Assembly: GCF_014851395.1 (NCBI RefSeq)
Contig: NW_024041150.1
Location: 8,585,019-8,649,018, forward strand
From: Micropterus salmoides
Lineage: Eukaryota; Chordata; Actinopteri; Centrarchiformes; Centrarchidae
Length of the DNA: 64,000 nucleotides
Direction: 5' to 3'
The notes under the pieces were generated by a model, which was not told the origin of the DNA, did not search any database, and was given only the letters and a program-made list of their open reading frames with translations. Each line of letters opens with the position of its first letter. Within the stretch, counting starts at the first letter, position 1. The translations under genes and the position numbers were made by a program. This document shows, one piece after another, positions 34,740-46,202 of this stretch.

Positions 34740-35269
34740 GTTTTAAGTTGTTTTGTTCTGTCTACTTACTGTTGGGCAGCAGAAGCACAAAGACTGTGTC
34801 TAAGATGAGTTTATAAAAACTACATGACGCCAGCCGTGATGTTGGTGTCAGTAACGTCCTCAGACATCCAGCTGTCCTGTTGTGACGTTAACTTTAGCAG
34901 CAGGAGAGCTGAGAGTGGGACTGACATGACAGCGAGAAAGAAACCCCAGCACAGCTAAATGTTTTGGTTCTGACCCGGTACTTGGCTGCAGTCCTGCTCC
35001 TCAGGTACGGGAGGTGACTGTGGGATCTTCAGGGAGGAGGGTTGGACTCCCCAGATCTCGCCGGCCTCCTGGGAGATTCTCGGGTCGCTGGAGAACCTTC
35101 CGGAGGCGGCCGTGTTGTGGATCACCATCTTGGTCCACTTTGTGTGGTTCAGGAAACAGGAGGATCTACCTGAGCGCTGCTCCTGTGCTCCAAGACATCA
35201 TCTATAATAGCAGCTACCCCACTGAGGCCTTCACACGTCTCGTCCGCTCACCTCTGAAATTTTAGTTTA
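34740..35269 (+). other. downstream flank with unplaced ORF-like stretch
   Basis: After abhd12, 35000-35200 has a protein-like frame following a CTGCTCCTCAG acceptor-like sequence (IFREEGWTPQISPASWEIL, LENLPEAAVLWITILVHF) that runs to a stop near 35213. No donor or partner exon was found and the family is not recognised. It may be a fragment of a mobile element or of an unknown gene. The remainder is featureless. Confidence 0.25.
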
Positions 35270-36492
35270 AGAGAGAGAGTGAATGCTGTCAGGTGTAACT
35301 GGTATGTAGAACTGTGTATCATCCGCGTAACAATGTATTGTACTTCTCAAAAATAGTACCAAGAGGAAGCATGTAAAGAGAAAATAAGAGGAGGCCTAAA
35401 ATCGAGCAGCAGGAGATGATGAACAATTTCCCATTCTAACAGTAAACATGCTTTCTCTCAGGTAGGATGTAAACCAAAGACAACTTTTTCTAAAATCTTG
35501 GAAATTGTTGTGAGTCAGGACAGAATGGACCCAAACGCAACGCTCAGGATTTATTAAGGGACAAGGGGCTGAGGGCGAGGAGGTGAGGAGAGGTGGACGC
35601 CGGGGAATGCGGGCACGGAGAACCAAGGAGCAGGTGGGGCAGAGGAGGCTGAGGCGAGCAGAGGACCGAGGAGGAGAGGAGGCCCGGGAGAACTGACCTG
35701 AGGAAAGGCAGAAGGGGTGTGGTGGCAGGCTGACTGGCGAGGAGCGAGGGGCGAGGGGGAACCAGGAGGACGCCAGAGGGGAGAGGTCAGGTAGGCGAGC
35801 CCAGCTGACGAGACGGAGGACGGAGGTGAACCTGGGGAACAGACAGGGTAAGACTGGCAAACTGAGAACAGGGAAATAGAGATTCTACAGAATTCTCTGG
35901 GGCTTGAGTAGAGCAGTAGCACCAGGTCAGGAGCAACCACGATCAAGCGGAGATTGTGTGGAGAACCGTGGTTGAAATACTAACAGGGGTGGAATGATGG
36001 CTGGCAGGTGTGGCGGGCGGAGGAGGCTGCCGATGAGGTGCAGGTGTGGACCGTCAGCCGGGCTCAGGAGCAGAGAGAGGGAGAGAGAGAACAAGCAGGG
36101 GTGAGGAGGAGACACAGAGAGACAGGCAACAGAATGATAACTAAACAGGACACTCCGTCAGCCGGGCTGCCACCACAACAGGAGATAAATGGTAGCATGG
36201 AGATGGGCCTATAGCTGCTGTGATCACTGGAGTCAAGGCTGCTTTTTTTTATTTTATTTTTTTATTTTAGTGAGTCAAGGCTTCTTTAAAAGGGGTTGCA
36301 CAATTGCATGTTTAAAACTGGAGGGGACAAGGCCATTGGTTGAGGAACTGTTAATTATCGCCAGAATAAGAGGGCAAATAGTGTTGAAGACTTCCTGAAA
36401 TAGGTGTGATGGAATAATGTTCCTAAATGTCTCACAGTTTTCAGTAGGAGCAGAGGTAGCAGCAACGGCCGGAGTTAGAAAAGAGTTGATAG
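35270..36492 (-). mobile_element. LINE fragment 1, RT part (older element, split)
   Basis: Minus-strand pieces of a non-LTR reverse transcriptase of the L2/CR1 type: TINSFLTPAVAATSAP and HAIVQPLLKKP (36492-36275), YRPISMLPFIS (about 36215-36187), WFTSYLRESMFTVRMGN (about 35460-35410) and YADDTQFY (about 35350-35325). An internal part of the RT is deleted. A 675-bp DNA element interrupts it at 35506-36180. Its upstream half lies at 41694-42070, beyond a 5.2-kb insertion. Confidence 0.8.
35506..36180. mobile_element. 675-bp non-autonomous DNA element inside LINE 1
   Basis: Inverted ends TGTTGTGAGTCAG (35506) and, complemented at 36180, TGTTGTGGTGGCAG. It splits the LINE reading frame between PFIS and KILEK. 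The flanks GGAAAT (35500-35505) and GGAGAT (36181-36186) look like a 6-bp target-site duplication with one mismatch. The interior is GAGG-rich and encodes nothing recognisable. Superfamily not assigned. Confidence 0.6.
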
Positions 36493-37168
36493 TTTTCAAT
36501 TCAATTCAATTTTATTTATATAGCGCCAAATCACAACAACAGTTATCTCACAGCGCCTCATAAAGAGCAGGTCTAGACCGAACTCTATGATGTTATTTAC
36601 AGAAGCCCAACAGTTCCCACCAAGAGCAGCACTAGGAGACAGAGGCAAGGAAAAACTTCCTTTTAAGAGGCAGAAACCTCGAGCAGAACCATGACTCAGG
36701 GTGGGCGGCCATCTGCCTCCACCGGTTGGGGTAAAGGTGATGTTGCTATAGACTAAATGAAAAATGGTACAGATATTTATATTAGTGTTAATGATAACAG
36801 TCGTAATGTTAATAATTATAATAACAATAGTAACAATAGGACTAGTAACAATAGTCGTTGCAGCAGAGGGTGTCGAGCAGGAACACGGGGGCAGCAGGTG
36901 ACCCGCAACCACAGATCCAGACTCCACAGCTCCAGAGCCAGAAACACCTGCAGGAAGTGATAGGAGGAGAGAGGAGAGGGACGAGAAAGCACAAGACTAC
37001 CAGAAAGGGGAGAAGTTGTGTTAGTAACATGCAATAATGGGATGAGGTTGCATACAGAGGGAGAGAAAGTAGAGGAGAGAGGAGCTCAGTGCATCATGGG
37101 AAATCCCCGGCAGTCTGGGCCTATAGCAGCATAACTAAGGGATGGTTCAGGACTCACCTGAGCCAGCC

Positions 37169-40095
37169 CTAACTATAAGCTTTATCAAAGAGGAAAGTCT
37201 TAAGCCTACTCTTAAATGTGGAGATGGTGTCTGCCTCCTGAACCCAAACTGGAACCTGGTTCCACAGGAGAGGAGCTTGATAGCTGAACGCTCTGGCTCC
37301 TAGTCTACTTTTGGAGACTCTAGGAACCACAAGTAACCCTGCATTCTGGGAGCGCAGTGCTCTGGTGGGGTAGTAAGGTACTATGAGCTCTTTAAGATAA
37401 GATGGTGCCTGACCATTAAGAGCTTTGTAGGTAAGAAGAATGATTTTAAATTCTATTCTGGATTTTACTGGAAGCCAATGCAAAGAAGCTAAGACAGGAG
37501 AAATGTGATCTCTTTTCCTGGTTCCTGTCAGAACACATGCTGCAGCATTCTGGATCAGCTGAAGAGTCTTAATGGACTTTTTCGAGCAGCCTGATAATAA
37601 AGAATTGCAGTAATCCAGCCTAGAAATAACAAATGCATGGACTAGTTTTTCTGCATCATTTTTAGACAGGATGTTCCTGATTTTCGCAATATTACGTAGG
37701 TGAAAAAAGGCGGTCCCTTAAAATTTGCTTAATGTGGGACTTAAACGACATGTCCAGATCAAAGATAACTCCAAGATTCCTCACAGTGGTGCTGGAGGCC
37801 AGGGCGATGCCATCCAGGGAAACTATATCTTTAGATAATGCGTCACGGAGGTGCTTAGGCCCCAGAGCAATAACTTCAGTTTTATCTGAGTTTAACATGA
37901 GAAAATTACAGGTCATCCAGGTTTTAACATCCTGAAGGCACATTTGAAGTTTAGCTAACTGATGAGTTTCATCTGGTTTGATCGATAGATATAACTGAGT
38001 ATCATCTGCATAACAATGAAAGCTTATGGAATATTTCCTGATAATATTGCCTAAAGGAAGCATATATAAAGTGAAGAGGATTGGTCCGAGGACAGATCCT
38101 TGAGGAACCCCATGACTAACTTTGGCGTGCATGGAGGACTCATCGTTAACATGTACAAACTGAAATCGATCTGATAAATAGGACTTAAACCAGCTTAGAG
38201 TGGTTCCTTTAATGCCAATGAAATATTCCAGTCTCTGCAATAGGATCTGATGGTCAATGGTATCAAATGCAGCACTAAGATCTAATAAAACCAGTACAGA
38301 GACAAGTCCTTTGTCTGATGCAATAAGGAGGTCGTTAGTAATTTTCACCAGTGCTGTCTCTGTCCTATGATGAGCTCTAAATCCTGACTGAAAATCCTCA
38401 AATAAACTATTGCTCTGTAGAAAGTCACACAGCTGTTTAGCAACTGCTTTCTCCAGAACCTTAGAGAGAAATGGAAGGTTAGATATAGGTCTATAGTTGG
38501 CTAAAACATCCGGATCAAGTTTGGGCTTTTTCAGAAGAGGTTTAATTACAGCTACTTTAAAGTACTGTGGTACATAGCCTGTTGATAGAGATAGATTGAT
38601 CATATCTAGTATAGAGGTGCTGACTAAGGGTAAAACATCTTTAAGCAGCCTAGTCGGGATGGGGTCTAAGAGGCAGGTTGATGGTTTAGATGAAGAAATT
38701 ATTGAAGTTAGTTGGTAAAGATTGAGGGAAGCAAAACAGTCTAAACATGTATCTGGTTCTACAGCTGTTTCTAAGGTTCCTGAGTTAAGAGATAAGTCGG
38801 TGCCAATTGAGGGCAGGTCTTGGTGAATTTTGTCTCTAATAGCTAGAATTTTATCATTAAAGAAGCTCAAGAAGTTGTAACTACTGAGAGCTATGGGAAT
38901 ACTTGGCTCAATAGAGCTGTGACTCTCTGTCAGCCTGGCTACAGTGCTGAAAAGAAACCTGGGGTTGTTCCTATTTTCCTCTATTAATGACGAGTAGTAC
39001 GCTGCTCTGGCATTACGGAGGGCCTTCCTATAAGTTTTAAGACTATCTTGCCAAATTAAACGAGAATTTTCCACTTTGGTGGAACTCCAATTCCTCTCAA
39101 GTTTTCCGTGATATTTGCTTTAATTTGCGAGTTTCAGTATTATACCATGGAGCTAACCGTCTTTGTTTTATTATTTTCTTTTTTAGAGGGGCTACAGAGT
39201 CGAGTGTCATTCGCAGCGAGAAGAAATAGAAATTTTTGCCCAATGGCATGTAGTTCAGCAATACAAGCTCAAGAGTTATCAAACAGTGGTTGGATAAAGA
39301 GGGATTCTGTGGAAACACCACTAAATGTTCAATTTCAATACCATACACCAAAACAAGGTCGAGGGTGTGGTTAAAACAGTGAGTCGGTTCATAAACACTC
39401 TGAGAGAAGCCAATGGAATCTAGAGAGATAAACGCAGTACTGAAGCTGTCATTCTCAACGTCCACGTGAATATTAAAATCCCCTACAATAATAACTTTGT
39501 CCGTTTTAAGGACTAAAGTTGACAAAAACTCAGTTAAGAATTCAGAGTACGGGCCAGGTGCTCGGTACACTATAACGAAGAGAACTGGTTGCAGTGATTT
39601 CCAATTTGGGTGCGAAAGACTAAGAACAAGACTTTCAAATGAGTTATAGTTTGGTTTAGGTTTAGAGCTGATTAGTAGGCTAGAGTGGAAGATAGCTGCA
39701 ACTCCACCTCCTCGGCCTGTGCCTCGAGGAATGTGAGTATTAATATGACTGGGAGGGGTGGATTCATTTAGGCTAACATATTCTCCATCACCCAGCCAGG
39801 TTTCAGTAAGACAAAATAAATCAATATCATAATCTGATATTAGTTCATTTACTAGTACAGCTTTAGAAGAGAGAGATCTGATGTTTAAGAGTCCACATTT
39901 AACTCTCCTATTCGTTTGCACTATTGCTCTTGTGGTTTTAATTTTCATGAGGTTTTTATGCACAGCTCCTCTTCTGTTTACCTTTGACCTAAATAATTTC
40001 GATGGTCGGGGGGCAGACACCGTCACTATAGGATTTTCACTAAGTAACTCCTGAAATGGAGGAGCAGAGAAGTGTGTTAGACTGCGACTCTGCAT
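37169..40095 (-). pseudogene. L2-type ORF2: endonuclease and reverse transcriptase
   Basis: N-terminal APE-like endonuclease (40095-39097) with LFCLTETWL, VIIVGDFNIHVD and SLSNHCLITLE. RT (39074-37692) with YRPISNLPFLSKVLEK, LLDLSAAFDTIDH, GVPQGSVLGPILFTLYM, the catalytic YADDTQLYLS (about 38000) and NLGVIFD. The C-terminal segment (about 37690-37169) has RLDYCNSLLSG and ASLHWLPVKSRIEFKI. Frames change by one base near 39110 and near 37700, the latter in a T-run. Motifs are intact otherwise, which points to a young copy or sequencing errors in homopolymers. Assigned to the L2/CR1 supergroup by motif reading. Confidence 0.88.
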
Positions 40096-40182
40096 AGGGT
40101 TTTGGGTGGGTAACTGCTGAAAAAGAAGGGCAGAGAAGTGTGTTAAACTGCGACTCTGCCTCCTGGTCTCAACTCTGGGTTG

Positions 40183-40785
40183 TCATGGATTTGGTCCACT
40201 AATAAATTTGGCCAGATTTCTAGAAATGAGAGCTGCTCTTTCCCAAGTGGGATGGATGCCGTCTCTCCAGATCAGACCAGGTCTTCCCCAGAAAGTCTGC
40301 CAATGTTCAACAAAGCCCACATCGTTTGCTGGACACCACCTCGACAACCAGCAGCGGAATGACGACGTGCGGCTATACATGTCATCACTGGTCAGATTTG
40401 GCAGGGGTCCAGAGAAAACTACGGTGTCCGACATTGTTTTTGCATATGTACACACCGACTCAACATTAATCTTAGTGACCTCCGATTTGCGTAACCGGGA
40501 GTCATTACCGCCGACGTGAATAACAATCTTACTGTATTTACGTTTATCCTTAGCCAGCAGTTTCAAATAAGACTCAATGTCGCCCGCTCTGGCCCCAGGG
40601 ATGCACTTAACTATGGCCGCTGGCTTCTCTAACTTCACGTTTCTCAAAATGGAGCTGCCAATGATCAGAGTTGGTTTCTCAGCGGGTGTGTCGCTGAGTG
40701 GGGAAAATCTGTTAGAAACGTGAACAGGTTGATGATGCCCCGTGGACTTTGAATGCTTACGACTATTCCTCCTTCGGACAGTCAC
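40183..40785 (-). pseudogene. L2-type ORF1 with SGNH-like esterase domain
   Basis: ORF1 of the LINE. The order LIIGSSILRN (block I, nucleophile Ser; the usual GDS is GSS here), PGARAGDI (block II Gly), IVIHVGGND (block III Asn) and RDGIHPTWERAA (block V Asp-x-x-His) matches the SGNH-hydrolase-like esterase domain described in ORF1 of some CR1/L2 elements. A basic N-terminal stretch (RRRNSRKHSK) may bind RNA. The frame remains open upstream of 40785 without a clear ATG, so the N-terminus is truncated or interrupted by the inserted LINE piece next to it. Confidence 0.75.
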
Positions 40786-40869
40786 CCAGCCCCCCCTTTC
40801 CTGGCTGCTCAGGAGATGCCGGGGGACGGCTACCAGAGGCTAACTCAGGCCGTTCCGGTTAGTAAAATA

Positions 40870-41400
40870 GAATAAAATAAAAGGGATAAAATAAAGTCAA
40901 ATAAGATTGGGAAAGGCTCTCCTATAAAAGTATGTTTTAAGAAGGGACTTAAAAGAGTTCACTGACTCAGCCGACCTGATTTCCTCGGGCAGGCTGTTCC
41001 AGAGCCTCGGGGCCCTGACAGCAAGACTAAAAGGTCAGAAATATAACAAGGCGAGAGGCCATGAAGAGCTTTAAAAGTGATCAATAGAATTTTAAAGTCA
41101 ATTCTAAAACATACTGGGAGCCAGTGTAATGAAGCTAAAATAGGAGTAATGTGGTCATATTTCTTTGTTCTGGTTAAAAGCCTGGCAGCTGAGTTCTGGA
41201 CAGTCTGGAGTCGATCAATAGATTTTGGGTTAAACAGGTGAAAATGCTGTTGCAATAATCCAGGCGTGATGAGATGAAGGCGTGTAAAATGGTCTCGTTG
41301 TCCTTAAAAGTTAACATAGATCGAATTTTAGCTATATTTCTAAGTTGATAAAAACATGATTGAACAAGCTTTGTGGTGTGCTGCTCGAAATTTAAGCTAA
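40870..41400 (-). mobile_element. LINE fragment 2, RT C-terminus
   Basis: A minus-strand piece related to but distinct from the host element: RNIAKIRSML, ISSRLDYCNS, RLQTVQNSAARLLTRTKK, ASLHWLPVCFRIDFKI. It sits between the 5' region of the L2 element (41401-41693) and its ORF1, with an A/T-rich tail near 40870-40895 (TTTATTTTATTCTATTTTAC). It is therefore a 5'-truncated copy inserted into the L2 element. Confidence 0.65.
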
Positions 41401-41693
41401 ACTAAGTTAAAGTCGCTAACGGCTAAGCTAAAGTACTGTAGCGTCAGCTACCAAAACTTTAGAACAACTATGAGATTGAACAGCAGTCACTAAAAGATGG
41501 AAAGAACTGTGAGTGCTTAGGCAGAATTACTGTAAAGAATAAGTGTTTAGCGGACAGTTGGCCGCTGTAATCGAACAAATGTAACTTTTATTTAGCGAGA
41601 GCAGCACAACACGGTACCAACACACAGGCACCGGAAACAGAAATGAGTCGACACGCTTACCGCAGTACGTCAGCAACGCCAAGGGATCAGTAG

Positions 41694-42070
41694 TACTTTG
41701 AACAGTATATTAGCTCTATGTGCATTATTGTTAAGTCAATCAGCATAGTATTGTACCTTAGCTGACTTAACAGCACTTTGGTAATGTTTTAAGCAGTTTC
41801 TTAGGATTTGACCTGGAGTTTGTCTTTTTTCCATTTGCGCTCTGCCCTTCTGCAATCACGTCTAAAAGCCCGAGTGGAATCATTGAGCCATGAGGTACCA
41901 ACAATGTTCGCCTTGTTTTTTTTAGCCAATAGCATGGGAGCAGCAAGCCGACTGAAGCCAGGTGTGGAATCCAGGTCGAGCCAGTTGTTGAAACAGCTGC
42001 ACATTTCATTGTTTGCAGAGAAATGAAGTAAACATGGACACATTCACAAAGTCTAACAACTCTAATATCC
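41694..42070 (-). mobile_element. LINE fragment 1, upstream half
   Basis: Minus-strand linker between endonuclease and RT: WLNDSTRAFRRDCRRAERK, then AKVQYYAD, a stop, and NNNAHRANILFK ending at about 41694. The next codons of the same protein (TINSFLTP) are found at 36492, across the inserted L2 element. The frame is decayed with several stops. Confidence 0.7.
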
Positions 42071-42087
42071 AACTAATTCAACTCAGA

Positions 42088-42433
42088 TGTTACAGCTGGA
42101 TGTGTTTCTGTGCTGTTTGTCCCCTTTCCTCTTCTGTCCTCTAGTTCTGCCCCAGGTGGACAACTTCTGACTGCAGAATGAGGTCCACCTGAGCTGGGAA
42201 GGAGGTCTTTAAAAGCTCCAGCATCAGAATGTGGGGGCTTTTTGAATCAGGACTGCTGGTCTTGCTGCCTCTCAGCCTGGACTTTCTGTTTGACGTTGTG
42301 CTCTTCTTGATTTAGTATCTTGGATGTTTGTACGTCTTATCTTAATAAATCAAATGGATTTGGCTGTTTTTCTGTGGTTGGTTTGGTTCAGTGTTGTCGG
42401 CACCACAGAGCTGCCTCAGGCTGGGGCGTAACA
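42088..42433 (+). mobile_element. solo LTR
   Basis: 346 bp with perfect 6-bp inverted ends TGTTAC...GTAACA. A TATA-like TCTTTAAAAGC (about 42208) precedes TTAATAAATC (about 42343), as in an LTR read on the plus strand. No internal region or matching second LTR is present. The flanks TCAGA and TAAGC do not match, so no target-site duplication supports it. Confidence 0.5.
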
Positions 42434-44363
42434 TAAGCTCACATCAGCACGAGATGGTTCAGAAGGGACAGCTAGTCACACTTTGCATATTCATTTGCAT
42501 TCCCAGGACCACAACAATGGGTTTCCTTCACCAGAGTCTGTTTTGTCCTCCGGACGTGTTCCTGGAGATACTTTTCATATTCAGACAAAACAATGTGCTA
42601 AACCTGGCACGCCACAAACAAGTCTGTCCACTGAAGGTAGAGAGACCAAAGTGATGGTGATGGACCCCACTTGGGTCGTTAGGGCTCCTGGCTGCTGTAA
42701 CAACAGCTGTTATGGTCGTTAGAGTCACCTGAGGCCAGATCTGATCGACCCTTGTCGGCTTTCTCACCTGTGGCCAAATGTGAGGGTTTGGCCTCAGGTG
42801 GTCCCTCTGAAGGGATGAAAGGACAGCAGGGTGAAGTCTTAGACCTTGGCCCCTGTTGAGAGATGGTTCTTCTACCTAAATGGCCTCTTTCATTCCTCTT
42901 TCAAACCATCTGTCCTCCCTATCCAGAACATGAACCTAGTTGTCATTGAAAGAGTTCCCCTTGTCCTTCAGATGTGGGTAAACTGCTGCGTCTTGGCCTG
43001 AGGAGTTGGCCCTCCTGTGTGGGCCTTGCGTTGGGTAACGTGTACGGCACAGTCCAAGAAGGCCAAGCTGTTGTTGCTGACATCCTCTCAACTTTCCCTT
43101 TGCAGTTCAGCCTCATTAGTGTCGTTTTCAGCAGCAGCAGGCAGCTGGTTTCAGGGAAAAGCTCTTTAAAGGAGGAAATGGAGGGAAACACACGGGAACG
43201 CTGTTCTGGGAGGAACAGTCGGGAGGGAACGGCGTTCCTGCTCAGATTCAGAAAAATCTGTTTCTGTAGGGGGAAATGACTCACAGCTGTTTTACACTGT
43301 TTCTAAGGGCGGGTCGAACACCGGACCCAAACTCTAGTGGACCAAACCAACGCTCTCCGGTCCACCTTGAAGGGGTATATTTCTTTGGTCTCGGACCACT
43401 TCCAAGTGAATGAAGTGACTTGTAACTGGTTTAACCGCAGTATGCTGCACACCTCCAGTCCAGCATCATGTTTTCTTATAAAAATCTTTCCATACAGAAA
43501 AACAGGTGATGTAAGAAAATGTCCCTTTGAAAGCTGCGTGACAACAAAGACCTGCTTGAGTTCTATATACAGTTTGATGCTTTGTGCTTTGCATACAAAG
43601 CTGCTGCTAAAGAAATGAAGGTCACAGTGTCTGTAAAGTCCATCAGAACAACAGAGCAAAGACACATTTAGATAACATCTAGATATTTAACAGATCCAGT
43701 TTGAGGCTGTTTTGCGGTTTGTTCTGCTTCTTTGTTGTTTATGACAGACATTAAGATAACAGCACTTCCTGTGATGTGTGGACATGTTCTTTAGATGTGA
43801 TGTGAGGCCGTACTGCAGCCACATCAGCGGGAATCTTGTCCATCTACTGGAGTGATTTGAGGTGTGGAGCATTGTTCTAGGATGTTCAGGCTGTCTTCTG
43901 ACTTTGGGTCAAGCAGGTTGTCCACCTGTTAGACTTTATTGTCCCCAGAAATAAGTTATTTTACATCACCAGTTAACACACAACATTTTCCTCCTCACAT
44001 ATCATTTCCCAACAAATGTATGACCCAAACAACAAAAGCAAGCTATTGCGTTTCTCCATTGCTGGTAGCAGCTCAACTCCACTCATCTCAGATCTCTTCT
44101 GGCCGCCGTCCTCTGTTTCCCATTGCAGATGTTACCCCCTCAATGTAGCTGGTAGTCATAGCAACGCCGCACGATACTGCTCCAACGTTATGTTCTACGT
44201 GACTCTCACCAGCTCTTAAGTTGAAATGTTTCAACATTACTCAGCATGGAAAGACAGAATCGCTGCAGGAGAACATTGCTGGAGTTTCTGCTGCGTTGGC
44301 TGCAGAGGTCTGTGGGACCAGAGCGCTCTGTGAGCTGACCGGCCTCGCCAGCGTCCTCTGCCG
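42434..44363. other. no gene recognised
   Basis: Single-copy-looking sequence with short frames on both strands. A block near 43310-43420 (GGTCCACC on both sides of CGCTCTCCGG) looks like an old repeat but has no clear ends. Nothing else identified. Confidence 0.4.
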
Positions 44364-45311
44364 CCACTTCCTCTTAGTTCCTTCAAACGTAGATCCTGGT
44401 ACTGAAAGTCTCAGGTAAAGTATGGCAGGGCCCTGATGTCAAGCCCTTTCCTACCAAAGAACCTACTTCCTTATTAAGCTAAAGGGGGATGGTGGGACAG
44501 AGAGACTGGGTTTCCAAAGGGGTTCTCCAACTTCTCCCAGGACGGTCTAAACTGAAATCCGGTCTTGTTGTTGTTGATGTGTTCAGTAAATGGTTGAAGT
44601 TTTTCCCTCTGATAAGTGAAACTAGTCCAGCTGCCATCAGCCACCCACAGAGTGCTGCTGCTGAACGCGTGGACACAATAACCACAAACTGTCCAACACC
44701 AAGCCAGCTGCGTCCATCTGCCTGCGTCTGCTGTGTGGCAGTGAGGTAACAGTTTCTGATAGACACTGAGAGACCTGCTCCTTTCCTTCTTTCCTTGATA
44801 CTAACACGTTCACAGATTCACTCAGTCACCACCTGACTTCTGGAACTAGCCTGACCTTTGACCCACAGGTAGCCCAGCCTCACCTGTGCTCAACGCCATG
44901 TTGGGTCTCAAACCCCGTCTGAAGTCTCCCGGTCTGGACCGGAGGTCTGCGTGTTTCTCAGTCGCTGCTGAAACATGGTGACGTTTCACCTGCTGTGTGT
45001 TTGTGTTGTTAGACGCAGTGAATGTGTCGGCCTGCAGTTTCTCCTGATTCACCTTCATGTGTAAATGAGCAGATTCTGTGAATGAAGATACCTCCGCCCC
45101 AAAGGGCCAGAAGACAGCGTCCCAGAACAAAGCTCCTGTACCTCAATCTCGATCTGAAGTCTTGATTAAGCGGCTGCAGTAATCACCTCTCATCAGCACT
45201 AAAGAACACGCTTCTGTGTCAGCAGGGAGCTGTTTATGAAACGTAACCAGCATCATTATTAAGATACATTTTAAATCCTTTAGAGCAGAAGAAAACATCA
45301 ACAGGTGTGAC

Positions 45312-45505
45312 AGCTTCACATTTATTCATTCAGCTGACGTTTATCCAAAGAGACTCACAGCTGCTGTATCTGACAGAGATCGCACGCCTCTGGAGCAACG
45401 AGGGGTTAAGTGTCTCGCTCAGGGACACAGTGGAGGACGTGTCCCAGTGGGGAATTGAACCCCGGTCTCTCACAGCAAAGGCGTGTGCGCCATCACCTCC
45501 CCTGT
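45312..45505 (-). repeat. tRNA-derived SINE (right copy)
   Basis: Mirror of the SINE at 21300-21492. The B-box reads GGGGTTCAATTCCCC on the minus strand near 45455. It retains a few bases missing from the left copy (for example GTGAGAGACCGG versus GTGAGACCGG). Confidence 0.75.
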
Positions 45506-46202
45506 GGCCAGTTAGCGTGAGCGGGTCACTGCACATTTCTTAGTCAAATAAATGTTGGCGTGTGACGGTTCTTTGTCCTGCCAACCTTCTCTATGTGTCT
45601 ATTTGTGTGAAGCATCATTTCCATATTCCTGCCACTCCTTTGTCTCAGAAGAGCAGCTGTAGATCATCGTCACCCTGCTGCATGTTGTCACTGGACATAT
45701 TTGAACTTTGGCTGCAGAGGACAAAACATCTGGTGGAGGAACTCATTCAGGGGGTCTGGCAGCTTTTACAGGTACATTTAGTCAGATTCCTTTTTTCTTC
45801 TATGTAGAGCGAATTAAACAGCTTTGGGCTGGAGGTGGACAGAATACTGAGCTTAAACCAGTTAGTTAAACCAGTTCAACTAAATGATGAAATGAGAGAG
45901 AGCATTAACAATGAAGTATGAAATCTATAAAATAGAAAGGTATACTGCTGGAGTCCAGATATCTAGAACATGCTTACACATTCTTCTTCTTCTTAATATT
46001 ACTATTATTCTGTGTATTGTTCTGAGCCAACATTAATCCTCTCAGAGGTATTTATAGAGACGTTTTTCAGCTGAGATGCAGAAGAGTTTTGTGTTTTCTG
46101 ATTGTTGAAGAAAAGTCTCAGGAGGAGAGAGTTCTGAACCGAAGACGGGTTACAGTCAGTGTAATAACCTGATCTCTCAAACAACAGGTTTCACTCTGAA
46201 GA

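Larger units (their letters stand above)
36493..41693 (-). mobile_element. L2-group LINE, near full length, inserted in LINE 1
   Basis: A minus-strand non-LTR retrotransposon. The 3' end is at 36493 with tail units GAATT and the sequence GGCGCTATATAAATAAAA just inside. ORF2 (endonuclease plus RT) spans about 40095-37169 and ORF1 40785-40183. The 5' part continues to about 41693, interrupted by another LINE piece at about 40870-41400. Removing 36493-41693 joins LFK with TINSFLTP of the older LINE in one frame, which fixes the insertion limits. Several one-base frameshifts make this copy inactive as written. Confidence 0.8.

Noticed and set aside
34990..35265. A new gene downstream of abhd12
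   Set aside because: One frame looks protein-like, but there is no donor, partner exon or recognised domain, so it is only noted as an unplaced stretch.
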